From positions 1,550,001 to 1,614,000 of the forward strand of contig JALQBC010000004.1 in assembly GCA_023375675.1 (NCBI GenBank): DNA of 64,000 nucleotides, given 5' to 3'. This document shows, piece by piece, positions 48,690-60,045 of the stretch. The translations under genes were made by a program, and so were the position numbers. How positions within the stretch are numbered: position 1 is the stretch's first letter; every line of letters starts with the position of its first letter. The notes under the pieces are model-generated. The model was not told the origin of the DNA, did not search any database, and saw only the letters and a program-made list of their open reading frames with translations. Origin of the DNA: Cytospora piceicola (lineage: Eukaryota; Ascomycota; Sordariomycetes; Diaporthales; Cytosporaceae).

Positions 48690-50367
48690 GTTCGAGTACC
48701 GCAGAAGGCTTGCCGGATTGATGAGTCTGATATTGTGGGTAGTTGACATCGCCCCTGTTGACCAGGGCCCCGTAGGCCGCGGCTGGCTCACGGGTGCAGT
48801 TCCGCAATCCCGAGGACATCCCGGAGACCGACAGGCGCCCCTCCCCCTTCCGGCTTGAAGAAAAATAGCAAAACTGATTTCGAGCAACATGCCTAGCTCG
48901 TGGAGACAGTTGTTGAGCAGATTGTGAGGCGGAAGGGCGCGGGTGGCTCTCGGTTGGGTGCACCGGCAGGGTGGTATCCCGAATTTCCGGGTCAACCTTT
49001 GCAAGACCTGGCGGAGATGCAACAGTTGCTGGATATACTGTGGTATTGCCCGTTACGGGGAGGGAGATATCCAGCTCAGTACGAGGCCCTGCTCAACCGG
49101 CAGATTGTCGGTCATCAAATCGTGAGACGACAGCTGACGGAGCGACTCGGCTGTTTCGAGATGGGCTTACTGTGTATGTGATGAGCTGACTGCCGCTCTA
49201 CAAGTAAGCCAGACTGGTGATTAGGTGCCTTCATGGACTACTCTATACTTTGTAATCAGTGCAGCAGGAGCTTTAACGCAGTGAGGAAGGTATCGTGTGA
49301 ATCGAGCCGGGGCCTTGACGATCAGGATTGACGGAGTGGTGCCTGAAGATCGATTTCGATTACGCCCGAAGACGATCACCAAGTTGAGTTTCCTAATGAA
49401 GCATGGTATTCCGGTCCTCCTGTTTTTGTTTTCTTCATGACTTGCCTGATTCCGGATTGTTGATCCAAGAGTCTTGGTGCTTGGCTCAGGATGGCTGGAT
49501 GGCTGAATGGCTGGACGGATGGGGCTTGTGTTGCCTGCGCCATCTTGTGGGTTAAGGATCCCAGGATCCAAGGATTCGTATATCACTCAGCCTTGCATCT
49601 CGCATCCGTGTTTTGGACGTGTTAAAGATTGAGTGGTACCACCAGTGCAGTTGCTCCATCAAGCCTAAGATAAAAGAACCCTGAGTTTGCAGTCGTCCAG
49701 GGGTTCCCCCAGCAGCTTCAGGGGCTTGTCCCGGCTTGACCAAGCCCAACTCAAACGGGTGGGGCGCATTGCAAGGGTCAAATGACGCTGCACCCGCAGA
49801 ACCCGCCACCAAAAACCGCCGCAGTTTCGGTAGTGGGTAACTGTATCTTAGTCCCGACAGGCGACATGCGACAGCTACGTATGTACGTAGAATACTACCT
49901 AGGTAGACATACATAGTACTGCTGCCCTTCCTTCATTCAATGCAACACACCTCCCTCCAATATTGAACCTTTTCCGTTTCCAAATCCTATTACTGTTATT
50001 AGTCATGTATCTACGGCGACGGCGCGACTGATCGTTATGCAACTAATAGAAGATAAAGGAAAGGACAAAAGATCGAAAGTGGAAAGAAACTCACCGCCAC
50101 TGGAGGACCCAAATCGACCGAACATCATCGATTGATTGCCAGCCACCAAGAAGAGACCCTGACGACGCGACACACAACGTCACAAGGGCAACTGAATCAT
50201 CATCACAATCAAGTATCAAGCGACGACACAGTCACAACTGGCCCTTGGAAGGAAAGGCGCCGCCCCGACTTTCCGCGAACCTGCCCCAACGAAAACCCAC
50301 GCTCTCTTCAACCCAATTCAACCCACACCGACAGACTGTCATTCAATCTAACCAATTCCTCTTCAAA
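48690..50367. other. gene-poor region upstream of the Sec2-domain gene
   Basis: It contains one plus-strand frame of 93 codons (48900-49181; with PAGWYPEFPGQPLQDLAEM and LLDILWYCPLRGGRYPAQY) that has a protein-like look but no recognised family; it may be another gene relic. TACCTAGGTA occurs at 49896-49905. The final 300 bp, A/C-rich, should be the promoter and 5' UTR of the next gene. Confidence 0.4.
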
Positions 50368-51426
50368 ATGTCCTCAACAATGACCCTGACCATGAACGCT
50401 CTACCACAACCACGGCTCAGCACCATTCCCTGCTGTCCCAAGTGCGGCAACGACATCTCTTTAAATCTGCCCCCGAAGGCCCTCAACTCCTCCCAAGATG
50501 ACATGACGACAAAAACAGCCCTCACCGCCGCCCAGAGGCAGATCGACGACCTGCAGGCCCAGGTCCGCCTCCTCAACCAAAAGGCCACCGCGGCCGTCGA
50601 CCGATGGGCCGACTACGAGGACGAGCTGGCCAAGCTGCGGTCCGAGCTCACCGAGCGGAACAACAGCGTCGCCACGGTGGCCACCACGGCAGCCAGCACG
50701 GCGGCAACGACCAGGCCGCAGACCCCCATCGTCAAGGAGACGCCCTCGTCCCCCCCAAGAAAAACCTCCATCACCGGCAGCCCCGGCGCCGGCGTCTCGG
50801 GCTTCGCCTCCGCCGCGAGCAGCAGGATCTCGGCCCTGCTGAACAGGAAGTCGGCGCAGAACCTCAAGGCGGGCGCCGGCGCCCAGCCGGCGCCCGGCCA
50901 CCAGTCGACACAGAGCACGTCGAGCCTCCTGGCGGCGACGGTATCGGCGGGCGCGGCGGGCTGCGCCCCCGGGGCCGGGGGCGGGGGCGGGCACCAGAGC
51001 AGCTACAGCACGTCGTCGCTGCTCCCGCTGCTCCCGCCGCGGGCGGCGGCCGCCCCGCTCACGCTGTCCCTGTCCACGGGCAAGGTCACGTACACGCCCG
51101 GCCACAGCCCGGCGCCGTCGAGCGACGACCTGCTCGAGGCGCTGGGGAGGGAGCAGCAGCTGCGGGTGGCGGCGGAGGGGAAGCTGACGGACGGGTCCAA
51201 GGAGATCGAGGAGCTGAGCGTCACGCTGTTCGAGCAGGCGAACGAGATGGTGGCCACGGAGAGGAGGGCGAGGGCGAGGCTGGAGGAGAGGGTGGGCGAG
51301 CTCGAGAGGAGGGAGGAGGAGAAGAAGCACAGGCTGGAGAGGCTGGAGAGGGCCATGGGTAGGATCGAGAAGGTCAGGGCCCTGCTGGGGGATGGGGAGG
51401 GCACGGGGGTGATGGCCAGTGCTTAA
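50368..51426 (+). CDS. Sec2-type Rab guanine-nucleotide exchange factor domain protein
   Basis: One exon, 352 aa from the ATG at 50368 (CAAAATGTC). The open frame extends 41 codons further upstream to another ATG, but that part looks like leader. Near the start is a CCPKCGN knuckle, then a coiled coil (about 50-95, AAQRQIDDLQAQVRLL...ELAKLRSEL), a long Ser/Ala/Gly-rich linker, and a C-terminal coiled coil (about 255-345) with ELSVTLFEQANEMVATERRAR and RLERLERAMGRIEKVRALL. The LFEQANEMV motif is diagnostic of the Sec2/Rabin8 GEF coiled coil, which activates Sec4/Rab8 on secretory vesicles. The protein is shorter than yeast Sec2 (759 aa) and has the domain at its C-terminus; filamentous fungi have such short forms. 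Its actual Rab partner is inferred. Confidence 0.85.
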   Translation: MSSTMTLTMNALPQPRLSTIPCCPKCGNDISLNLPPKALNSSQDDMTTKTALTAAQRQIDDLQAQVRLLNQKATAAVDRWADYEDELAKLRSELTERNNSVATVATTAASTAATTRPQTPIVKETPSSPPRKTSITGSPGAGVSGFASAASSRISALLNRKSAQNLKAGAGAQPAPGHQSTQSTSSLLAATVSAGAAGCAPGAGGGGGHQSSYSTSSLLPLLPPRAAAAPLTLSLSTGKVTYTPGHSPAPSSDDLLEALGREQQLRVAAEGKLTDGSKEIEELSVTLFEQANEMVATERRARARLEERVGELERREEEKKHRLERLERAMGRIEKVRALLGDGEGTGVMASA

Positions 51427-51703
51427 ATCTGAGATGCCGGGATCTGGGTTATAATAGTCTTTGTTTCCTTTTTTTTTTTTGTTGCAACGATACCACGATG
51501 TCATGAATTTGCATGGAATGAAAGAGCAGGAATTAGTATGGAACCCTGCAAGCATTTTGAGCGTCAGTTAACAGGATGACAATCACGGTCACGGATAGAT
51601 CGATCTCTAATAGCACAATATGACGTGCAGCGTAGTTTGAGCCCGCAGGCTGATTTATCCAGTCAGAGTACCCATTACTGGTTTCCAATCATTACCCTAC
51701 AAG

Positions 51704-53268
51704 TTAAATGGCAGCCTCTGCCTGAACCGCAGGCTCTGTCTCCTTCGGGCTGTCCTCCTTCTTGGGACTATTCCCCCTCGCCGGGCTTAGTGACCGCCGC
51801 GTTGGCGTGGCCTCCCTCTTAGGGCTGCCCTCCCTCTTGGGGCTGCCCTGGAACGCAGTAGGGCTCTTGGGTACATCCTCCTTCTTCTCCTCCACCTTCT
51901 GCAGCGCCTCCTTCTCCCCGCCGTTCACGCCACCAGGCTGGTTCCACCGCCGGAGCATGCCCTCGACCTGGGGCCCCCAGACGTCCTCCCCCTTGGCGAG
52001 GTCGTCGTACTCGAGGCAGTTGGGCCCGCCGAGCACGAAGTCGCCCTGCCTGCTCCGCACGAGCTCCGTCATCAGGCCGGCCGAGTCGAGCTTCTCGCCC
52101 AGGTCGTGCGCGAAGGACCGCACGTAGAAGCCGGACGTGGCCGTCATGCGGACCCTGACGGCCGGGGGCCCCTTGCCCTCCCAGGGCGCTGGCGCGTCGG
52201 CCGCGACGGGCTCGACCAGGTCCGAGCCCCGCCCCTTAGGTGGCAGCTCGCCCAGCGCGCCTGACATGACGGGCGAGGTCGGCGGTTGGGCGGCACCGTT
52301 GGTCTCGGCTTGCTTGTCGCTGCTGCTGCCGCCGTTGTTGTTCTTCTTCTGCTTCTTCGATTGCCTGTCCTGGACCAGCTCGTCCTGCTTCTCCTCGAAC
52401 TTGCGCTTCAGGTCCTCGTGCTCCGCGACCGCCTGGTTGTCTGCCTCCTCCTCCTCGGGGGTCATCTTCTTGCCCGACGCCTGCTCCTTCTCCACCCTCC
52501 ACAGCTGCTCGGCGCACAGCTTCTCGGCGGCCGTGGCCTCGGCCGTGGGCCAGTGGTGGGTGTGCGTGCCGGGCTCGTAGTACTCGAGCATCTCCATGTC
52601 CGTCACGGTGACCTCCCTGGTCTGGATCTCCCTCGGGATGGGCTTGCCCTCGCGCGCGTACTCGTATAGTGGCTTCCCGTCCATCTTGAGCGCCGAGAAC
52701 AGCGGCGGCATCTGCTGGTACGTGCCCTTGAAGGACTCCATGGCCTCGAGCACCTTCTCCTTGGTGATGTGGTCGTAGGCCCGGTTCTTGAGCAGCTTGC
52801 CGCAGCGGTCGTACGAGTCGGACGAGGCGCCGAAGACGACGACCGTCTCGTACGTCTTTGTGCAGCCCAGGAAGCTCGACAGCGCCTTGGTGCCCTTGCC
52901 GCAGCCCAGGATCAGCACGCCCGTGGCCATGGGGTCGAGGGTGCCGCCGTGGCCCATCTTGACCTCGACGGCCTGCTTCACCCTGCGCCGGCGCTTCTGC
53001 TGGAAGTTGGACTCCTTGGCCCGGGCGGCCTTTTCGCTCTCGAGCATGGGTTGGAAGACTTTGGAGGGGTTGAAGTAGGTCTTGCAGTCGCGGATGACCT
53101 GGGCCGAGCTCATGCCGTAGGGCTTATTGATGGCTAGATGGAGAGGTTGGACAAGGTCAGTTCCCTGCTTCAAGGTAACTTTGCCCCCAGGTATGGGTGT
53201 AAGTGATGCGACTGTTGTGCTGGGCGCAACGTACCCAAAACACCATCAAGAACTGATTCTGCCGCCAT
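51704..53268 (-). CDS. PUS4: tRNA pseudouridine-55 synthase PUS4 (TruB family)
   Basis: Minus strand, exon 1 53268-53235 (34 nt) and exon 2 53133-51704, joined across a 101-bp intron (GTACGT ... TCTAG). This gives MAAESVLDGVLAINKPYGMSS, the expected TruB start; the unspliced frame would begin with an unrelated MKQGTD. The product is 487 aa. Motif II, GHGGTLDPMATGVLILG, carries the catalytic Asp78. GTYQQMPPLFSALKMDGKPLYEYAR and TSGFYVRSFAHDLG are further family motifs. Known: it makes the T-loop pseudouridine 55 in cytosolic and mitochondrial tRNA. A Lys/Glu/Asn-rich insert of about 100 residues separates the two halves, and the tail (about 425-487) repeats SPKRE/SPARG-like units, a disordered basic tail. 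It converges with the Sec2-domain gene (277 bp between stops). Confidence 0.95.
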
Positions 53269-54024
53269 TTTCAAGAATCGTCGGGGACCGTTCATAAAGT
53301 CTCCGCTTGGACGAGGGTTGTCTGGGCACAGGACAGGAAGAAGGAAGTTTGAATTGCAGGGGGGGGATAAATATATAAATCTCAGATGGTATTGGGGCGC
53401 TCTCTTTTATTATACACAATGGCTGCAGAATGGGCCATTCAAATACAGCGGAACAATGCAATATTAATGGCAGCCGGGCTTTTTTTGCGCTTTGGGATTT
53501 TCCTGCAAGGGGACCTCAATGGCGGGTGTGTGTGGGGAAGCTTATCGATTAGCACCCGCAAAATGGGGACGTGCCAACCCTGAGCCTTGTCAGGTAGAAA
53601 ATACTCTGCAGAATGCACTGATTGCCATAAAACTTGGGTAGTCGGTACTTTAGTGCCCATTTACTGTACAGTACTGGGTAAATGCCTAGAGGTACAGTAC
53701 GCCTCCACTGTCGCGTAGTGGGCAGTCGCGTTCCGAGGCTTTGTCTCCCGGTCAGTTGCCTCTGTTGGTTTGTTCTTCGTATCTTCCATCCTTCGCCTCT
53801 TATACGTTATCCTCCTCGCCTTATCCTCCTCACCTTATCCTCCTCACCTTATCCTCCTCACCTTACCCTCACCACGAAAACCTGGACAGCGCAACATAAC
53901 GACGCCCTCGTGCCGCAGACCAGACGATTCGCGCTTACGATTATTATACTTCCCCGTTTTCCCAAAGAGAAATCCCCTGTCCCGTGCTTTCCTACTGGAC
54001 AAGTGCCCGTGACTGAACCTCGTC
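53269..54024. promoter_or_regulatory. divergent promoter region of PUS4 and the RFTS-domain gene
   Basis: 756 bp between divergent starts. A short direct repeat of CTTATCCTCCTCAC occurs three to four times at about 53818-53868, in the likely 5' UTR of the RFTS gene. No specific factor site is claimed. Confidence 0.5.
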
Positions 54025-56480
54025 ATGGCCGGGGGTAGACCAGGACGTCCTCCTGGAAGACCTCGGGGCTCTGGACGTGCTCGTGGTCCAGGTCGCCCTC
54101 CCGGCCGTCCGCGAAGGTATTCCAACTCGACCGTCGCTTCTATCGATCTCAGTCACGTCACTTACCTGCAAGAGACGTCGGTCCTCAAGTCGACCAAGTC
54201 CACCGATTCGGATGCTTGGCCTATCTTCGAGCTTAAAGATGCCGTGGTTTACCGCAAATCCGAAGACGGTCAACTTGTTATCGCCAACGTTTGCAATGTC
54301 GATCTCGAGGGGCCTTTTGTGGTTCGAGGGAAACTGGACATCGACCTTTCCGATCAGAAGGAATATAGTGCGTTCCTCCTCCTTGCCGCGAAGCATCTGG
54401 TTTGCCGACATTGATGCGCTTCGCTAACAGCCTCACCTTATAGTGCGCAACTACTCGTATAGATCCGCCTATATCGAGATCCCCCTTAGTCACAGCTATT
54501 CCATCGGATACGGCCCGTGGCCAGCAGTATGGGCCTCTGGAAAGGCAGGCTGGTATGAGATCACCCCCGCGCCCGAATACGAGGCCATGTACGAGTCCGT
54601 TTGTGAAGGCATTACGCTTTATTACAAGGTAATGGACGCATATCAGGACCAGCGGAACAGGTTGCCCAAAGGAAAGAGACACAAGGCATACCAAATGCCC
54701 ATTGAGAGATTGTTGCTCAAGGTTCGTACTTGGTAATGTTGCAACCCAGCTACAAGCTGAGCTAACTACGAAAAGTATGCGGTCGCGGTCGGTGACGGTG
54801 TTACTCTGTCTGAGGCCAAGACTCGATGTCATCTCCATGCCCCATTTCTTCTAGCCAAATTCGAGAAGGAAGTGGATATCAACTGGAACTCGACATCCTT
54901 CAAGAAATGGATGACCACGTCGCACCAGGTAGGCGTCTACTTTCTTAATGTATAAACATAGTGTTGCTAACTCAAATGTTGAAGGATCTGGTTAATAAAC
55001 TGGAGGAAGCTAAGAGCAAGCCTCCACCACCGCCTGCAGATAGCCCCGAGGTCGACATCATGGAGCCTAAAGAGGAGCTCTACGACGGTGCTCTTAACCT
55101 GCCCTCGCGCGTTTCTCCGGATACTGACCGGAGCAGGAGGAGCAAGTCTCGCGCAAGCAGACAGAGTGAGGACAAAGAAGCCCCCGCAGCGCCCCGCATT
55201 GAGACTCCAGTTTACCCACCTGTTCTACCCCCGTTCCGACCTGCTCCTACAACATCGATACCATCCCACTCTACTGTTATCCAGAACTCTGGTTCTCCAG
55301 CCGAGCCTCAGGATCCAGTGCAGTTCCTCAGTGATCTTGTAGAGGAAATACTAGAAGAGCAAGGGGGTGATGCGTCGAGGGTAACGGAAAGCAGGGTTCA
55401 CTCGCAGATGCATGCAAAGTGCAAAATCAGGGCTTACAGAGCAGCCAAAGAGATCACCCATTTCTACGCCAAGCCCCTCGTGGCAAGTATGCCCTCAAAG
55501 TGGTACCCGAGCCCATTCTTCCAGTGGCTTAAAAGCGTCCGCGACCAGCCCTGGATCCCTGAAATCCTCACTAGAGATGATGTGCCAGGCCAGTGCGTAC
55601 GTCGCACAAAGGTGGGCAAAGTGATACCCAGGACCAGGATACCGGCCACAGGAGCCCCATCGCCACCCCGGGGAGCTGGAAAGCGATGGCCACCGTCGAA
55701 TCTCACACCCCGAACAGGGGGTCTTAGGCCGGGAACTGGCGCTAAAAGGCCTGCGACGTACGACGACGAAGATATCGATGATGAGCGGGCGCGCAAGGCC
55801 GCAAAGAACAAGCATGCATTAGAGGAGGAAGAGGAAGAGGAAGATGAAGAGGAGGATGATATGGATGAGGAGGAAGCCAACGACTTTGGCGACGCTGCGC
55901 CACCCACTGCCGACGTACTGGCGTCAGTTGCCACACCCATCCCGGATATTGCCAAGGAGACAGTGCGTGTCGTCGTCCGCGCGGAGAAGATCCCCTCTAT
56001 GTCGCCCAGTGGCCCTAATGGCACGTGGAGGTGCGAACAGGAGGGCTGCGGCTATATCGTGCGGTCGGCCGAGGAGCAGGAGGGCAAGGACCTCATCGCC
56101 AAACACTTCCAGGACCATGAGAAACGTGTCGACAAGTTGAACCTCGCGCTTTCGGAGGGGACACGCGGTCACATGCCTATTAAGTATGCCTACTTCCCCC
56201 CTTCTTACTTTATCCAAGTTGTCCTAGGTGATGGCAAGAGTTAGCATATGAACAGAACAAGCCATGAAGCGCCTGATATAGCATCGTCACCTCTTCCTTT
56301 AATCTCTCTCTCTCCTTTATACCGTCTCCAACGTCCACAGTGTTTGACTGACGACTGCCTACCCATAGTCATCTGCTCGACAAAATTCGCAGCATGGGGG
56401 AGAACTCCCGGAACAAGGAGCAGGGCCAGATCGACGGCGTGAGCGTCCCTCGGCCTGTCAAAAGGAGGCTGATCATCTAG
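54025..56480 (+). CDS. AT-hook, RFTS (DNMT1-RFD) and zinc-finger chromatin protein, Raf2-like
   Basis: Five exons: 54025-54367, 54444-54721, 54776-54928, 54985-56183, 56369-56480; all phases agree, 694 aa. Residues 1-32 are Gly/Arg/Pro-rich with repeated GRPPGRPR, as in AT-hooks. Residues about 55-190 carry an RFTS-like domain (VCNVDLEGPFVVRGKL; SYSIGYGPWPAVWASGKAGWYEI; YEAMYESVCEGITLYYKVMD). A disordered Pro/Ser-rich part follows, a conserved block with QFLSDLVEEILEE and KWYPSPFFQWLKS, an acidic run (about 535-560), and a C-x4-C...H-x3-H finger (about 607-640, CEQEGCGYIV...HFQDHE). Known: this RFTS type occurs in DNMT1 and in Raf2 of the fission-yeast CLRC H3K9 methyltransferase complex. Inference: heterochromatin recruitment. 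The last exon is placed by splice signals and phase only. Confidence 0.85.
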
Positions 56481-57637
56481 GAGGCCGGTAAGACAATCAA
56501 AGCGGGTACCATCAGCGGTCGGACTGCAGGGTTGACTGCCAGTGGCTTTGTTTTATAACGTGTAACTCGGAAGTTGTTTTGATACCCTAAATGTGTGAAA
56601 CTTAATACGGCGTTTAACATTCAAAAAAGGGCAATGCTAAGGGGAAGGGGGCTGGCTAGCTGATCGGAAAATCTGATGTGGGAGTACTGGATTTAACCGG
56701 ACGTACGCTGCGACTAACCATAGACGAAAAGTACACGCAGAATAAAAGTATATTATAACCCCTTTCCTTATATATCCACTACGCTGCTGTCGGTTATCGC
56801 TGCGTACGTTGAGTAGGCTCTAAATCCCGTTACGAGGCTGCGGACGCGTGTGTTACGCCGTAGACAAAAATGACACACCTGGCCCAGCGTCGATATAATT
56901 ATTTTCTATCACTTTGCCGCCGAGGAAGACACTTGCATAGTTTAGCCTGTTTGAAACGTTTTTTTCGCTCGCGAATTTACAATAAACTGACCGCCGCTCC
57001 TCATCGTTACTTCGGCATCTATAGGGCCCATGACCGCTAACGTCAACTGAGTCCACGCTTAAGCTGGACGCTCACTCTGCCCGAGTCTGGTTGATAGGTG
57101 TTCTTACAAAACCTAACACTCACTATTTCCTCAGACATGCCAATTTTCCGAGGCTTATCCCAGTCGATTTTGAAGGGTGCCCCATTCAAGTTTGAGGCCC
57201 TGCCTGGCTCGGATGCCTGTCCTTCGATCTCATCAGAACCGCCGCCACTGTCCATGGCGTCCATTCAATTACACTGACATAACCCTGATCAAAATACTCA
57301 TCAAAGCTCTCGTCAGGGCCAGCTGTCTCTCCTCCATCTCGGCTTCCTGTGCCCGAACCCTAAGAATCTCTTCCATCTCGTCGAGAAAGTCGACCCTTAA
57401 GATATTGCCTGGGTCGGTCCAACTGCGAGATCGAAGGTGCGTGGACCGCATTAGAACTGCGGTACCGCTCATGGCAACGGTCGTGGTATCCCCAGACCCG
57501 TTCCCATCTCCAGAAATCTTCAAGTCGGTAGATTCGCTGTCGACAGTGACCGAGTCATCTACTCCATCTTGACTGCACCTGTCCTCGGTAGCGGTAGCTA
57601 GGGTGTTCTCCTGGATACCTCTATATTCGCCACTCTC
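56481..57637. other. region between the RFTS gene and MKT1, with unresolved minus-strand frames
   Basis: It holds both 3' UTRs (converging genes) and is partly AT-rich at 56740-56900. On the minus strand a frame continues in phase for 122 codons after the MKT1 stop (57637-57269, including DEMEEILRVRAQEAEMEERQ). Another frame from ATG 57264 can be joined at GTGAGT (57123) to CTCAG (57047) to make an 81-aa product ending at 56942. Neither resembles a family I know. They may be relics or a small gene. Confidence 0.35.
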
Positions 57638-60045
57638 CTACGTACGAGATTCAAGGTATACTTGGGCCTTGGTCCAGACATCCTTGCTGCCCATGTCCTT
57701 CTGGTCCAGGGCCTTGACGCCCGTCACCAGCGCCTTGAAAAATTGGCAGAAGATATCGACGTCCTCTCGGAAGGCAACTGAGTTAGGGAAGTATTGACCA
57801 GCGAACTTGTCAAGGTCACGGTTCTCATCTGAGTCCATTTCGAGGAAGGTTCGAATGGCCACACCCATCGCAGCATTGTAGTTTCTGTTGACGAAGGGAA
57901 GTCTGTGCTATGTGTTAGCTTGTTTGTACTCAAACCATACCGCTTGAGACGCAGTCATTAGCGCTTACGTGTTGCTGATGTCCCAGTATTCGCTGGGCAG
58001 CCGCTCTCGCTTGGTTTGGTTGTTTAAGAACATGTGAACAAGAATGGCCTCCACCAAGTCGCGGTCCGCCTCCCGTACGGCTGAGACCTGGGAGAAGTAG
58101 GCAAGCAAATCCTTGCGCAAAGGCCCCGTGTAGCCAATGGCATCGTGTCTGAGTTTCAAGAGCACAGCGCTACGACTGACAAGAAGCAGCGACGGATCGA
58201 CATCGCCCTTATCCGACTCATCCTGACGTGGCTTGGCGTTCAGCTGGTCGAGCCTGATGAGCTCGAATGCGAGGAGGAGCGCTTCATGCAGTCCAGAGAC
58301 TCCGGGGTGCTGTTTCACAGTCGGCTCAAGCGCAGTCATGGCCGCAGCCAACGCCTTGCCCCATCCTGTGAGCTCATGCGAGTCGTTGACGTAGTCCCTC
58401 AGGTGGAGATATCGCCATATGACGGTCGAGACGATATGGGGTGTCGCATCTACCTTGGACTTGTTGCCTGGCTTGCCAACAGTGGCTTTGGCGAACTCAG
58501 GCTTCTGGAGGGCCAATATCTCGAATGCGAGCGAGCCAGAACGGTCTTTTGAAGCTGGGCCTGACTGATTCCATGAGGGGAAGTGTTCGTCCACCAGTTT
58601 CTGCTGAACATTCCACGTTGCAACCTTCGGACTTGGGGTGCGGAAGTCGCTGTTCAGTAGCGTGGTAGATTGCTGGTCCGGAAACCATGCCTTGACCTCT
58701 ATATCCTTGAAGTGAAAGCCCCTGTGCAATCTCGGTACAACGAGACCCAAGGCAAGCTCTCTCAATGGCAACAATCGACGGAGAACAAGATTCTTGTACT
58801 CTTCCGATGCAATACCATCTAAGGTTGGCAGAATTGTGATTTTGCTGTGGATGATCCAGCTGAGCAAATGAGGGCCAACAAGACCGGTATTGAGATAGTG
58901 ATAAAGCTCATCGGGGAGGCGCAGGCCCATGTACTCATGGGAGTCCGATGTCAAGTTGTCGGTGCTTTGGACCTCCACAGCGCCGCTGGTTGCGACATAG
59001 ACGTAATGGTCGACGATCATTCGGGCCTTGCAGTACTTGTCAAACCAGTCGGGTTGTTGGCTCTTAAGAACGTCGTCAAAATGTTGGCAGACTTGCTTGA
59101 CGTGCTTACCATTCGCCCTCAGCATGTTCACTGCGTCTCTAACTGTGTTGGAGGGCTGTTGTGGTTGAGCTCTGGCAGGGAAAGGTGGAAGGAAGGATGT
59201 TCCCGTCATCAAGAGTGCGTCAACAAGAAGCGAATCGTCAACATTGAGCTGGTGCTTCAAGGTGTCTTTGGAGACCGCCAGGAACCTATTGTTGGACCAA
59301 TCAACCTCCTGGATGAGGACGTCGTTGATGGGGTAAAGCAGAAGCTCCCGTGGCCCCATGATGGCACCGCAAACAGTCTCGCCTGACCTGGAGAGATTGG
59401 AGAAGTAGGCAGTCTGAGACAAGGTCAGTGGAGACTTGCAAACGCTATCGAGAAGACGGTATTTACCTGTGCAACAGCCTTGAAAGGCGGGACCAGGAAA
59501 TGGAGCTCACGCTTTCTCAAGATGGCCTGGAAAGTTGGGTAGAACCGTTCCATGCGATACGCACCTATATGGAGTCAGAACATGCATTAAAGATGGTGAC
59601 GGGGTGGCATACTGGCAAAAAGGCCAAAGTTTGTGACAGAAGACTGAGCCTGAGCATTGGAGTAGAGGTCCCAAGCGTGGTCTGTGCCATTGTTCGCAAA
59701 GCGGCCCTGCTCGATGGAGAGTTCATCTTGACCCTTAACGGGACATCCGTCGAATATGAAGAAAGGCGTGCAATCGTTCGCCTTCCATTTGTCCAAGTCG
59801 GCCTCGATGCGGTCTTCGAGAGCGAGTGGACCTCCTGTAGCGGACACCAAAGGCTCGTGTGTGTTTTCGAGAATGAGGCGGAGGTAATAGGTCGCGTCGA
59901 CAGCAACGACGTTCTCTTTCAGCTGAGAAGATTCGTATGCCACGGCGAGTCCGTTGATGAACCCGTCATCGTTCTTGACTGTTTGTTCGAGACCGGTTAG
60001 CGGAACGGTCTCCAATTCGACATCTAGTTGATGCCAAGAAGCCAT
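57638..60045 (-). CDS. MKT1: MKT1, XPG-fold post-transcriptional regulator
   Basis: Minus strand, exons 60045-59613, 59564-59467, 59413-57969, 57902-57638; introns of 48, 53 and 66 bp with good ends; 746 aa. The N-terminal XPG-like domain shows VVAVDATYYLRLIL, PFFIFDG and the I-domain-like LHFLVPPFKAVAQ, followed by IMGPRELLLYPINDVLI and DALLMTGTSFLPPFPA. The C-terminal Mkt1 domain contains VDEHFPSW, RLPSEYWDISNT and YFPNSVAFREDVD. Known: Mkt1 with Pbp1 binds mRNA 3' regions at polysomes and controls translation or stability of particular transcripts; its nuclease-like site is degenerate. The start agrees with MASWHQLD-type starts of mould homologues. A second minus-strand gene lies 1 kb upstream. 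Confidence 0.93.

Noticed and set aside
50461..51555. 364-codon minus-strand ORF over the Sec2-domain gene
   Set aside because: Low-complexity Arg/Leu/Pro shadow of the GC-rich coding strand, which itself carries recognisable coiled-coil motifs.
51704..53173. PUS4 starting at the internal Met (53173)
   Set aside because: This would replace the conserved TruB start with an unrelated peptide; a 34-nt first exon joined at 53133 gives the family sequence.
56942..57264. Spliced 81-aa minus-strand mini-gene downstream of MKT1
   Set aside because: The splice signals are acceptable, but there is no clear branch site, no family and a competing frame; not enough to call a gene.
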